From NCBI GenBank assembly GCA_018715025.1, contig DVMK01000138.1, positions 1 to 6,426 on the forward strand: a stretch of 6,426 nt of DNA, read 5' to 3'. The stretch comes from Candidatus Caccousia avistercoris. GTDB taxonomy: Bacteria; Bacillota; Clostridia; Oscillospirales; Acutalibacteraceae. The position numbers and the translations under genes are program-made. Shown here one piece after another: positions 1 through 6,426 of the stretch. The first letter of the stretch is position 1; each line of letters opens with the position of its first letter. The notes below the pieces were generated by a model. That model made no database searches and was not told where the DNA came from. It saw only the letters and a program-made list of their open reading frames with translations.

Positions 1-734
1 ACGATTACTCCGGAGGAAAAGTATTCTTTGACGCTCAGATACGGATTTCTGCCGACATGACCGCTTACCAGAACAGCGAAACGGGCTATGTGTCCGACGC
101 CTATTCCAAGAAATATGAAATGAACCTGGACTTCCAGCAGAGGAACGTGGATGAGCTTCTGGAAATTTTCAGCGACAGTATCGTGGACAAAGCGAGCTTC
201 CCTCTGGAACAGGGCGTTTCCAAGGTGGTGGACGTGTGGAGCGAGCTTTGCACCGTTTCCTGTGCCCGGGAAGAAAACAGCCTTATCCTGCGGGGAAAGT
301 ACAGCATCTGCATTCTGGCCCTTTCCGCCGACGGAACCCCCTTCTACCGGGAACGGGTAGCGGACTATGAGTACAAGCGGCCCTTCGCCGGAACGGGAGA
401 AGCCCGCTGCGACCCGGAGGCTTCCGTGGCGGGCATGAGCTACCGGATTACCTCCAGCGAGCTGGAGGTGAAAACGGAGCTGGCCTTCAGCGGCGCTGTT
501 TTTGCCAGAAAGACCTGCCGGATGGTGGAGGCCGCCCACGCCGACGAAAGCAAGCCCAGGGACCGGGACCGTTCGGCCGCCCTGGTGCTGTACTATGCGG
601 AACCGGGCGAGGCCTTGTGGGACATTGCCCGCGCGTACTGTACCTCCATGGAGGCGATCCAGAGGGAAAACGGCCTGGAAAGCGAGGCCATGGAAAGCCA
701 GGGGATGCTTTTGATCCCCATGCAGTCAAATTAA
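1..734 (+). CDS. sipL: SipL-like SPOCS (DUF3794) and LysM spore morphogenetic protein, 3' part
   Basis: The reading frame is open from base 3 without a start, so the gene enters from the left edge; the ATG at 57 is internal. The 243 visible residues are about half of the roughly 500 usual for this clostridial family. A SPOCS/DUF3794-type repeat lies at about 228-386 (alternating hydrophobic strands ending in YEYKRPF), a second related beta-rich stretch at about 425-520, then a short charged linker rich in Arg, Asp and Lys. The C-terminus (about 579-731) is a LysM domain with the pattern YYAEPGEALWDIARAY and ending LLIP. In Clostridioides difficile, SipL has this layout and binds SpoIVA through its LysM domain to anchor the coat on the forespore. 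The gene lies 12 nt before spoIVA, which supports the same role. No signal peptide can be judged because the N-terminus is missing. It could be another DUF3794-LysM paralogue, but the neighbour makes SipL the best call. Confidence 0.8.
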   Translation, partial: DYSGGKVFFDAQIRISADMTAYQNSETGYVSDAYSKKYEMNLDFQQRNVDELLEIFSDSIVDKASFPLEQGVSKVVDVWSELCTVSCAREENSLILRGKYSICILALSADGTPFYRERVADYEYKRPFAGTGEARCDPEASVAGMSYRITSSELEVKTELAFSGAVFARKTCRMVEAAHADESKPRDRDRSAALVLYYAEPGEALWDIARAYCTSMEAIQRENGLESEAMESQGMLLIPMQSN

Positions 735-743
735 GGGGGAAGG
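735..743 (+). promoter_or_regulatory. Ribosome binding site of spoIVA
   Basis: A purine-only GGGGGAAGG run fills most of the 12-nt gap between the upstream TAA stop (732-734) and the ATG at 747. Spacing to the start is a few bases, as expected for a strong Shine-Dalgarno sequence, and it fixes the spoIVA start. No promoter fits in the gap. Confidence 0.8.
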
Positions 744-746
744 AAC

Positions 747-2225
747 ATGGAAGACCGCAGCATTTACCGCGATATTGCGGAGCGCACCAACGGCGACATT
801 TACATTGGCGTGGTGGGGCCTGTGCGCACCGGCAAATCCACCTTTATCAAAAAATTTATGGATACCATTGTCCTTCCCAACATAGAGGAGGACTACAAAC
901 GAGGGCGCGCAGTGGATGAAATGCCCCAGTCCGCCGCCGGGCGCACCATCATGACCACGGAACCGAAATTCATTCCGGAGCAGGCGGTTACGGTAAAAAT
1001 CGACGAGAGCGCCGCCTTTTCCGTCAGGCTGATTGACTGCGTGGGGTATATCGTTCCCAGCGCTTTGGGCTACATCGAGAACGACCAGCCCCGTATGGTG
1101 ATGACCCCCTGGTTTGAAGAGCCCATCCCCTTCAACATGGCGGCCGAAATTGGGACGAAGAAGGTCATTACCGAGCATTCCACCATCGGCCTTGTCATCA
1201 CGACGGACGGTTCCATCAGCGATATTCCCCGGGAGGAGTACGAGGAAGCGGAGGAACGGGTCATCAATGAGCTGAAGGAGATTAAAAAGCCCTTCATTGT
1301 GGTGTACAACTGCGTGGAGCCCGGCTCGGAAGCAGCCCAGACCGCGGCGGCCGGGCTTTCTGAAAAATACGGCGTGCCGGTGCTTCCCATCAACTGCCTG
1401 GAGGCGGAGGAAGCGCAGATCCGCCATATCCTGGCGCAGATCCTGTTTGAGTTCCCCGTGCGGGAAATCAGCATCGACATGCCCCGGTGGATCTCCAGCC
1501 TGGAAAGCGGCCACTGGCTGCGGACCGCCGTCTACGGGGTCATCCAGCAGGCGGCCTCCCGGATCTGCCGTATTCAGGAGCTGAACGCGGCGGTGCATCA
1601 AATTGCCGGCTGCGAGTACATTACCCACGCCGCCGTGGAAAGCGTCGCCCTCGGCAGCGGCAGGGCACGGCTCAGCCTTACCCTGCAGGCCAACCTGTTC
1701 TACCGGGTGCTGGGCGAGCGCACCGGACTGGAAATTGGGGACGAGGGCGAGCTGCTGAACTGTATGATGGGCTTCGCCCGCATGAAAAAGCAGTATGACA
1801 AAATCAAGGACGCCTATGAGGAGGTGCAGAGCACCGGGTACGGCATTGTCATGCCGGGCCTGGAGGAGCTGAGCCTGGAGGAGCCCGAGATTATCAAGCA
1901 GGGCGGGAAATACGGGATCCGGCTGAAGGCCTCGGCCCCCTCCGTTCACATGATGAAAACGCAGATCACCACCGAGGTAACCCCCATTGTGGGCTCGGAG
2001 CAGCAGTCTCAGGAGCTGGTGGAGTACCTGCTGAAGGAGTTCGAGGAAAATCCCGCCAAGATTTGGGAATCCAACATCTTTGGCAAGAGCCTGCACGAGC
2101 TGGTGAACGAGGGCCTGCACAACAAGCTGTACCGCATGCCCACCGACGCCCGGGACAAAATCCGCGAAACCATCGAGCGCATCATCAACGAGGGGTGCAG
2201 CGGTCTTATCTGTATTATTCTGTAA
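747..2225 (+). CDS. spoIVA: Stage IV sporulation protein A, spore coat basement ATPase
   Basis: SpoIVA is made in the mother cell, binds the forespore surface and polymerises irreversibly with ATP hydrolysis to form the platform for coat and cortex assembly. The product is 492 residues, the same length as I recall for the Bacillus subtilis protein, and similar throughout. The N-terminal TRAFAC-type nucleotide domain (about 1-240) has Walker A GPVRTGKST at 24-32 (K30), the QSAAGRTIMTTEPKF segment with sensor threonines T70 and T71, and the Walker B-like RLIDCVGY with D97. The G4 position reads VVYNCVEP (185-192) rather than NKxD, in keeping with ATP rather than GTP use. The middle and C-terminal domains include EPEIIKQGGKYGIRLKA and the conserved ending ERIINEG...IIL, needed in the family for forespore targeting. 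Two cysteines (C484, C489) lie in the last nine residues. The start is fixed by the ribosome binding site at 735-743. It is probably cotranscribed with the upstream sipL-like gene, and the family is under sigma-E control. Confidence 0.98.
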   Translation: MEDRSIYRDIAERTNGDIYIGVVGPVRTGKSTFIKKFMDTIVLPNIEEDYKRGRAVDEMPQSAAGRTIMTTEPKFIPEQAVTVKIDESAAFSVRLIDCVGYIVPSALGYIENDQPRMVMTPWFEEPIPFNMAAEIGTKKVITEHSTIGLVITTDGSISDIPREEYEEAEERVINELKEIKKPFIVVYNCVEPGSEAAQTAAAGLSEKYGVPVLPINCLEAEEAQIRHILAQILFEFPVREISIDMPRWISSLESGHWLRTAVYGVIQQAASRICRIQELNAAVHQIAGCEYITHAAVESVALGSGRARLSLTLQANLFYRVLGERTGLEIGDEGELLNCMMGFARMKKQYDKIKDAYEEVQSTGYGIVMPGLEELSLEEPEIIKQGGKYGIRLKASAPSVHMMKTQITTEVTPIVGSEQQSQELVEYLLKEFEENPAKIWESNIFGKSLHELVNEGLHNKLYRMPTDARDKIRETIERIINEGCSGLICIIL

Positions 2226-2241
2226 TTTGCGGCAGGCGCAG

Positions 2242-2288
2242 AAAGCGGCCCGGCACAGCGCAGAGAACGCGCTGTGCCGGGCCGCTTT
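2242..2288. terminator. Bidirectional intrinsic terminator between spoIVA and thiN
   Basis: The arms 2242-2261 and 2269-2288 are perfectly complementary over 20 bp and enclose a 7-nt loop (AGAGAAC). On the plus strand the stem is followed by TTTTC and then ACTCTT, giving a short T tract for spoIVA. On the minus strand the 3' arm ends in TTT, giving a weaker tract for thiN. It lies 16 nt after the spoIVA stop and directly abuts the thiN stop (2291-2289). Its position between two convergent operons supports use in both directions. The T tracts are short, so efficiency is uncertain. Confidence 0.82.
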
Positions 2289-2930
2289 TCACTCTTCCAG
2301 GTTCACAATGACAAGGGCGGTTCCCCTGTGAACCGCAATGGACGCGCCCTGCTCTTCCACCACATTGCTGACCCCCATGGGAAGGCGGGAGATATCGGAG
2401 TACAAATCGTGATGATCCAGCGGGTAACGCATGCCGGTGTAGCTTACATTGCACACCGGGCAGGCGAAGGGGAACACCGAAACCGTGGCGCCTGTTTCAC
2501 AGGCGAGACGGCGGGTCTGCCCCTCCCCCACCAGGAACGCTTCCTCCCGCTCCCCGGCCAGCAGGGCCTCGCACCCTTGAGAAAGAAGGAAGTGAAGGAC
2601 GCAGAAGTTGCCGTAGGAATGATCCAGCCTGCCGCCCAGGCCGCCTGCCAGCACAAAGCGGCGGCAGCCCTGCTTCAGCCCGGCGTGAACGGCGGCCAGC
2701 ATATCGGTGTCGTCCTTCCGCTCGTCCAGCGGAAGAACGGGCAGGCCCTCCGGCAGGCTGCCCCGGAAGGAGTCAAAGTCCCCCACCGCCAGGCTCGGGG
2801 CAATGCCGCAGGCAGCCGCCTGCGCCAGGCCGCCGTCGGCACAGATGACAAGCGGATCCCCCTGGCAGTAGCGCAGCAGGTAGCGGGGATTTTCCGCAGG
2901 GGAGGCCCCAATCACCAGACAGGTTTTCAT
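2289..2930 (-). CDS. thiN: Thiamine pyrophosphokinase
   Basis: ThiN transfers a diphosphate group from ATP to thiamine, giving thiamine diphosphate, the cofactor of transketolase and 2-oxoacid enzymes; it is cytosolic. With the start chosen here the protein has 213 residues, normal for the family. Signature motifs occur in order: CADGG (30-34), GDFDS (50-54), KDDTD (72-76) and GGRLDH (99-104), which form the Mg-ATP and diphosphate-transfer site, then a beta-rich C-terminal thiamine-binding domain ending in GVSN (186-189). I chose the ATG at 2930: it overlaps the rsgA stop as ATGA (2927-2930) and has GGGA six bases upstream. The in-frame ATG at 2942 would add MGKE, but the AAAGGA box directly abuts it, so it is a poor start. 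It is the last gene of the minus-strand operon, in its usual Firmicutes place except that rpe is missing before it. Confidence 0.95.
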   Translation of the reverse strand: MKTCLVIGASPAENPRYLLRYCQGDPLVICADGGLAQAAACGIAPSLAVGDFDSFRGSLPEGLPVLPLDERKDDTDMLAAVHAGLKQGCRRFVLAGGLGGRLDHSYGNFCVLHFLLSQGCEALLAGEREEAFLVGEGQTRRLACETGATVSVFPFACPVCNVSYTGMRYPLDHHDLYSDISRLPMGVSNVVEEQGASIAVHRGTALVIVNLEE

Positions 2931-3817
2931 TTCTTTTCCCATTCCTTTCGATCCTTCACTTCCTCATACAGGGCTATGTAATTTTCGTGGCGGGAACGGC
3001 TGATCTTCCCTTCCGCCACCGCCTCCAGCACAGCGCAGCCCTTTTCGCAGGTGTGAGAGCAGGAGGGGAACCGGCACTGCCCCAGGTAAGGGAGAAATTC
3101 ACGGAAGCAGTAGGGAAGCTGCTCTTTGCTCACCACGTCGTACCGTTCCATCTGGATGGCGGAAAAGCCGGGCGTGTCGGCCGCATAGCCGCCCCCCTTC
3201 AGGGGAAGCAGCTCCACCTGCCGGGTGGTATGCCGCCCCCGGCCGAGCTTTTGGCTGATCTCCCCCGTTTCCAGCTGGAACCGGCTGTCAATCAAATTCA
3301 GCAGGGTAGACTTCCCCACGCCGGAATTGCCGGTGAAGGCCGTCACCTTCCCCCGCAGCAATTCCCGCACCTGTTCCACCCCTTCCCCGGTGGCGGAGGA
3401 GACGAAAACAACCGGAAACCCTGCGGGGGCATAAATCTCCCGCAGCCAGGAGGCCTCCTCCAAATCCACCTTAGAAACCACCAGAACAGGGGAAATCCCC
3501 TTGTCCTCCGCGGCGGCAATCATCTTGTCTATCACCAGCGTATTGGGCCTGGGGCTGCAGGAAGAGACCACCAGCACCAGCTGATCCAGGTTAGCCACAG
3601 GCGGGCGGATCAGAAAATTCTTTCTGGGCAGAATCTCTGCAATGAGGGCGGACCGGTTTTCCTCCGTCACAATTTTCACGTGGTCGCCCACAAGGGGAGT
3701 GACCGCGTTTTTGCGGAACACTCCCCTTGCTTTGCACTCGTACAGGGTGCCGGAAACCTCCACATAGTAGAAGCCCCCGATTCCCTTTATAATCATCCCG
3801 GTTTGTTCCAAAGCCAT
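2927..3817 (-). CDS. rsgA: Ribosome small subunit-dependent GTPase RsgA
   Basis: RsgA is a circularly permuted GTPase that acts late in 30S subunit maturation and whose GTPase activity is stimulated by the 30S. The 296-residue product has the full layout: an N-terminal OB-fold (about 8-65, with GFYYV and the RGVFRKN...PLVGD segment), then the permuted G motifs: G4 SKVD (115-118), G5 SSA (140-142), G1 GNSGVGKST (163-171), G2 within GRGRHTTR (192-199) and G3 DTPG (214-217). A C-terminal zinc module follows with C248, C253, H255 and C261. All key residues are present. The start is one base after the prkC stop and its GGAGGAA box lies inside the last prkC codons, so translation is likely coupled. 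The stop overlaps the thiN start by four bases. Confidence 0.97.
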   Translation of the reverse strand: MALEQTGMIIKGIGGFYYVEVSGTLYECKARGVFRKNAVTPLVGDHVKIVTEENRSALIAEILPRKNFLIRPPVANLDQLVLVVSSCSPRPNTLVIDKMIAAAEDKGISPVLVVSKVDLEEASWLREIYAPAGFPVVFVSSATGEGVEQVRELLRGKVTAFTGNSGVGKSTLLNLIDSRFQLETGEISQKLGRGRHTTRQVELLPLKGGGYAADTPGFSAIQMERYDVVSKEQLPYCFREFLPYLGQCRFPSCSHTCEKGCAVLEAVAEGKISRSRHENYIALYEEVKDRKEWEKK

Positions 3818-3818
3818 G

Positions 3819-5876
3819 TTATTCCTCCGACGGCGTAATGGGAATTTGTACCGGCGGGTCCTCGCTGATCACCGGCGGCTCGGAAGAGACCGGGGGCTCA
3901 GAGGAACCGGAATCCTCAATATAAAGGTAGGATTCCATCAGAGAAACCTCCTGCGCGTCGAAATCCAGCTCGTACACCCGGTACTTCACCCCGTTCAGCT
4001 CAATGGTAAGAACCTGCTGGCCGCCTGTGTTGGAGAAGGTAAGACGGTAGTTGCTGTTGTAGGAGGGGTTCACCGTTTCCTGCTGCATCAGAACCCCGTC
4101 CAGATAAACGGAAACCTGCACGTTGGAGGTGACGTCTGCGGGAAGATCCACGTCTGCCGTGAGGGTGACCTCGCTTGTTTTGCCGGAGCTGTATACCAGG
4201 TTCACGGCGCTGCCCTCATCCACCCGGGTGCCGGGCAGGGGGCTGGTTTCCACCACAACGCCCTCCGGTTGGCCGGTGTCGTCCCTGGGCGTTTCACTTC
4301 CTACTACCAGGCCGGCGTCCACCAGGGCCTGACGGGCGGCGGCCCGGTCCATGCCGATAATGTTGGCGGGAATCGCCACCGTGGTGTCGGCCGGGCCGCT
4401 GCTCACGTACACGTTCACCGTCACGCCCTTGGCCACAGAGGAAAGGGCGGCCGGGTCAGTGCGTACCACCCTGCCCTCTTCCATATTCTCGTCGCTCACA
4501 GGAATCACGTTGGGCTGCAGCCCCAGGCCGACAAGCTGGGTTTCCGCATCCTCCTGCAGATAATTGGACAAGTCAGGAATCTCTACCATTTCGCCGCCTG
4601 CGTTCACATAAAGCGTTACGGTAGAGCCCGGGCGCACTGCTATGGGCCCGGCAGGCTTCTGGTCCACAATGGTGCCGATTTCTACCGAGCTGTCGCCTGT
4701 GACCTCTTCCTTTTCAAAGACAAGGTCCTGGTACTTCTCGTCGCTGATTACGTCGTTGTACATCTGCCCAACCAGGTTTTCCAGCTGGATTTCCGTAACC
4801 TCCTCGCTCTGGCAGCCGCGCAGGGCGGTGGCGATGCCCAAAGCCGCCGCCACAATGAGGAAGGCGGCCAGAATGCCGGTGAGCACCAGAGGCGCCACGC
4901 TCTTTTTTTTCTGTTCCTTCTCCACTACCTCCTCGTACTCGTAGCTGTCGTTGTACACAGGGGGTTCGGTGCTTTTCACATTATTGATGGCGTCAATATA
5001 TTTGGTGGGCTTTTCGTCCACAAAATACTTGTACTGGAAGCTGATGCTGGGGTTGCGGCGGAATTCCTCAATATCCCGCAGCATTTCCGAAGCGGACTGG
5101 TACCGCTGCGCGGGGTCCTTCTGCATGGCCTTCATGGTAATCTCTTCCAGCCCCTCCGGAATGGCCGGGTTCAGCTCCCTGGGGGGCTTGGGGTCGGCCT
5201 GAAGCTGCATGATGGCCACAGAGACGGCGTTGTCGGCTTCAAAGGGAAGGCGGCCGGTGATCATTTCATACAGCATAACGCCCACCGAGTAAATGTCCGC
5301 CTTTTCGTCCGTCAGGTCGCCGCGGGCCTGCTCGGGAGCAATGTAATGCACCGAGCCGATGGTTTTGCCCGTCATGGTGCGGGTTTCGCTGCGGGAGAAG
5401 CGGGCGATGCCGAAATCCGTCACCTTGATGGTGCCGTCCTGCAGAAGCATAATGTTCTGGGGCTTAATATCCCGGTGGACAATCCCCTTCTCGTGGGCGT
5501 GCTGAAGGGCCCGCAGAATTTGAATGGTGAAGTGGATGGCTTCCTTCCACTTGATTTCCTTCTGCTGGCTCAGGTAATCCTTCAGGGTGATGCCGTCGAT
5601 GTATTCCTCCACAATGTATTGGATACGATCGCCGAAGCTCACGTCATACACCTTCACAATATTGGGGTGCGACAGCACGGCAATGGCCTTGGATTCATTT
5701 TTGAAGCGGCGGATGAATTCCTCGTTGCCCAAAAACTCATCCTTCAGAATTTTGATGGCAACGGTTCTGTCGTCGATGGTGTCATACGCGCGGTAAACGA
5801 GGGCCATACCCCCTACGCCTATAAGCTCATGAATTTCGTAGCGGCCGTCCAGCCTTTTCCCGGTGTATTTATCCAT
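3819..5876 (-). CDS. prkC: PASTA-domain Ser/Thr protein kinase PrkC (Stk1)
   Basis: This is a single-pass membrane kinase of the PknB/PrkC family that senses peptidoglycan fragments or lipid II outside and phosphorylates cell-wall, translation and metabolic proteins inside. The 685-residue product has a cytoplasmic kinase domain (about 13-272) with glycine loop GVGGMALVY (20-28), K42, E61, HRD (134-136), DFG (154-156), a Thr-rich activation loop (T165, T167, T169, T172) and APE (180-182). An acidic juxtamembrane linker is followed by KKK (323-325) and one membrane span (about 328-352). Outside are three PASTA repeats (about 360-427, 430-494, 498-565), a beta-rich domain (about 569-650) like the C-terminal domain of B. 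subtilis PrkC, and a Ser/Pro/Glu tail (655-685). All catalytic residues are present, so it should be active. The GGGAGTGG box at 5883-5890 supports the start. It lies 22 nt downstream of its phosphatase. Confidence 0.97.
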   Translation of the reverse strand: MDKYTGKRLDGRYEIHELIGVGGMALVYRAYDTIDDRTVAIKILKDEFLGNEEFIRRFKNESKAIAVLSHPNIVKVYDVSFGDRIQYIVEEYIDGITLKDYLSQQKEIKWKEAIHFTIQILRALQHAHEKGIVHRDIKPQNIMLLQDGTIKVTDFGIARFSRSETRTMTGKTIGSVHYIAPEQARGDLTDEKADIYSVGVMLYEMITGRLPFEADNAVSVAIMQLQADPKPPRELNPAIPEGLEEITMKAMQKDPAQRYQSASEMLRDIEEFRRNPSISFQYKYFVDEKPTKYIDAINNVKSTEPPVYNDSYEYEEVVEKEQKKKSVAPLVLTGILAAFLIVAAALGIATALRGCQSEEVTEIQLENLVGQMYNDVISDEKYQDLVFEKEEVTGDSSVEIGTIVDQKPAGPIAVRPGSTVTLYVNAGGEMVEIPDLSNYLQEDAETQLVGLGLQPNVIPVSDENMEEGRVVRTDPAALSSVAKGVTVNVYVSSGPADTTVAIPANIIGMDRAAARQALVDAGLVVGSETPRDDTGQPEGVVVETSPLPGTRVDEGSAVNLVYSSGKTSEVTLTADVDLPADVTSNVQVSVYLDGVLMQQETVNPSYNSNYRLTFSNTGGQQVLTIELNGVKYRVYELDFDAQEVSLMESYLYIEDSGSSEPPVSSEPPVISEDPPVQIPITPSEE
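3822..3828 (-). promoter_or_regulatory. Ribosome binding site of rsgA inside the prkC end
   Basis: On the minus strand GGAGGAA encodes part of the last prkC codons (Glu-Glu) and ends just before the TAA stop. The gap to the rsgA ATG is about four to six bases, close to ideal. It settles the start at 3817 over the in-frame Met eight codons in, and it implies translational coupling. Confidence 0.8.
3849..3905 (-). repeat. Short tandem SSEPPV repeat in the PrkC C-terminal tail
   Basis: Residues 658-676 of PrkC read as three adjoining units, SSEPPV, SSEPPV and ISEDPPV. The codons differ between units, so it is a protein-level repeat more than a DNA-level one. It is a low-complexity, acidic, proline-rich extension at the extracellular end, after the last folded domain. 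Its function is unknown; it may act as a spacer or wall-interacting tail. Confidence 0.7.
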
Positions 5877-5882
5877 AGTGTA

Positions 5883-5890
5883 CCACTCCC
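5883..5890 (-). promoter_or_regulatory. Ribosome binding site of prkC
   Basis: GGGAGTGG on the minus strand lies six bases upstream of the prkC ATG, inside the 22-nt gap after the phosphatase stop (TGA at 5901-5899). No terminator or promoter is visible in this gap, so phosphatase and kinase are probably cotranscribed. Confidence 0.65.
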
Positions 5891-5898
5891 ATCAAAAG

Positions 5899-6426
5899 TC
5901 AGTATTTTACGGCGGCAATGGTGATGTTATCGCCGCCGCCGCTGGCCTTCGCCATGGAAATCAGCTCAGTGCAGCACTCTTCCAAAGGCCGCTGGGAAGC
6001 CTTCCAAATATCCTCGTCCTCCACATAGTTGGTGAGGCCGTCTGTGCAGAGAAGAAGAGCGTCCCCCCGGCGGAAGGGACATTCCTGGTAGTCGATCTCC
6101 ACCACCGGCTCCACCCCCAGCACCCGGGTAATGATGTTTTTCTGGGGGTGCACCCGGGCTTCCTGCTGGGTAATGTCCCCGCTGCGCACAAGCTCCTGCA
6201 CCATGGAGTGGTCGGTGGTCAGCTGACGGATCCCGCCGCTGCCGGCCAGGTATGCGCGGCTGTCGCCGGCATGGGCCACAAAGGCCGTCCCCTCCCGGGC
6301 CACCGCGGCCACCACCGTGGTTCCCATCCCCCGCAGGGCCGGGTCTTCCATGGACCTCTGATAAATGGCTTTATTGGCGTTGTATATGGCTGTGATAATG
6401 ATATTCTTTATCCCCTCAGAGGAAAT
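5899..6426 (-). CDS. prpC: PP2C-family Ser/Thr protein phosphatase PrpC (Stp), 3' part
   Basis: This phosphatase removes phosphate from PrkC and its substrates, using two bridged Mn or Mg ions. The frame is open to the right edge (the Met at 6351 is internal), giving 175 visible residues; the first 65 to 75 residues, with the usual RxxNED and DGMGG metal motifs, lie outside. Visible PP2C motifs in order are GMGTT, AHAGDSRAYL, LTTDHSMVQELVRSGDIT, the flap-like EARVHPQKNIITRVLG, DALLLCTDGLTNYV with a metal-binding Asp, and SGGGDNITIAAVKY with the final conserved GDN. No membrane segment is seen, so it should be cytosolic. Its place directly upstream of prkC matches the standard Firmicutes pair. 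Confidence 0.96.
   Translation of the reverse strand: MSSEGIKNIIITAIYNANKAIYQRSMEDPALRGMGTTVVAAVAREGTAFVAHAGDSRAYLAGSGGIRQLTTDHSMVQELVRSGDITQQEARVHPQKNIITRVLGVEPVVEIDYQECPFRRGDALLLCTDGLTNYVEDEDIWKASQRPLEECCTELISMAKASGGGDNITIAAVKY

Noticed and set aside
719..726. CATGCAGT just upstream of spoIVA resembles a sigma-E minus-10 element with one mismatch.
   Set aside because: No matching minus-35 element lies 14-15 bases upstream, and the start of transcription would fall almost on the ribosome binding site.
57..734. A complete 225-residue gene starting at the ATG at 57.
   Set aside because: The frame is open upstream to base 3 with family-like sequence, no ribosome binding site precedes 57, and the start would cut through a SPOCS region. 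The gene is truncated by the window edge instead.
726..2120. A 464-codon open frame on the minus strand opposite spoIVA.
   Set aside because: Same reason: a compositional shadow of a highly conserved gene, with no domain pattern and a start inside spoIVA.
2274..3838. Plus-strand frames of 235 and 283 codons opposite thiN and rsgA.
   Set aside because: The minus-strand genes carry complete family motif sets. The antisense products are Gln/Gly/His-rich with no motif.
3816..5924. A 702-codon open frame on the plus strand opposite prkC, a striking length for an antisense frame.
   Set aside because: It lies opposite a fully conserved kinase, has an odd His/Gly/Leu-rich composition, no recognisable domain and no ribosome binding site of note. 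It is explained by biased third-position GC in prkC.
5899..6351. A complete 150-residue phosphatase starting at the Met at 6351.
   Set aside because: The frame stays open to the window edge and the extra 25 codons fit the PP2C pattern; the N-terminal metal-binding motifs must lie outside.
1..6426. A novel defence, mobile or biosynthetic system in this window.
   Set aside because: All six genes belong to known core Firmicutes families, there are no long unexplained gaps, no direct repeats outside the PrkC tail and no compositional break.

Overview
The window is about 6.4 kb of compact, moderately GC-rich DNA that looks like the chromosome of a spore-forming member of the Clostridia, probably a gut Oscillospirales/Ruminococcaceae-type bacterium. 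The reasons are a clear spoIVA, a SPOCS/LysM morphogenetic protein of the SipL type (the clostridial counterpart of Bacillus SpoVID), and a Firmicutes-type prpC-prkC-rsgA-thiN operon. The exact taxon is an inference. No mobile element, CRISPR array, tRNA or rRNA is visible, and coding density is about 98 percent.

Left half, plus strand (1-2225): the 3' half of a SipL-like gene enters from the left edge and ends at 734. Twelve bases later, after a strong ribosome binding site, spoIVA (747-2225) begins. The two products are the known partner pair of the clostridial spore-coat basement layer: SpoIVA is the ATP-driven polymer on the forespore surface, and the LysM protein binds it. Here they appear to share one transcript.

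Centre (2226-2288): a 63-bp convergent intergenic gap holds a perfect 20-bp hairpin that probably terminates transcription from both sides.

Right half, minus strand (2289-6426, read right to left): a PP2C phosphatase (5' end outside the window), the PASTA Ser/Thr kinase PrkC, the ribosome-assembly GTPase RsgA and thiamine pyrophosphokinase ThiN. The genes are separated by 22 nt, 1 nt and a 4-nt overlap, so this is a translationally coupled operon. The phosphatase and kinase form the usual antagonistic pair responding to cell-wall fragments. RsgA is a 30S maturation factor. ThiN makes the cofactor thiamine diphosphate. The usual rpe gene between rsgA and thiN is missing.

I find no new biological system. 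The most notable points are the sipL-like/spoIVA linkage, the missing rpe, the shared terminator and a short Pro/Ser/Glu repeat tail on PrkC.
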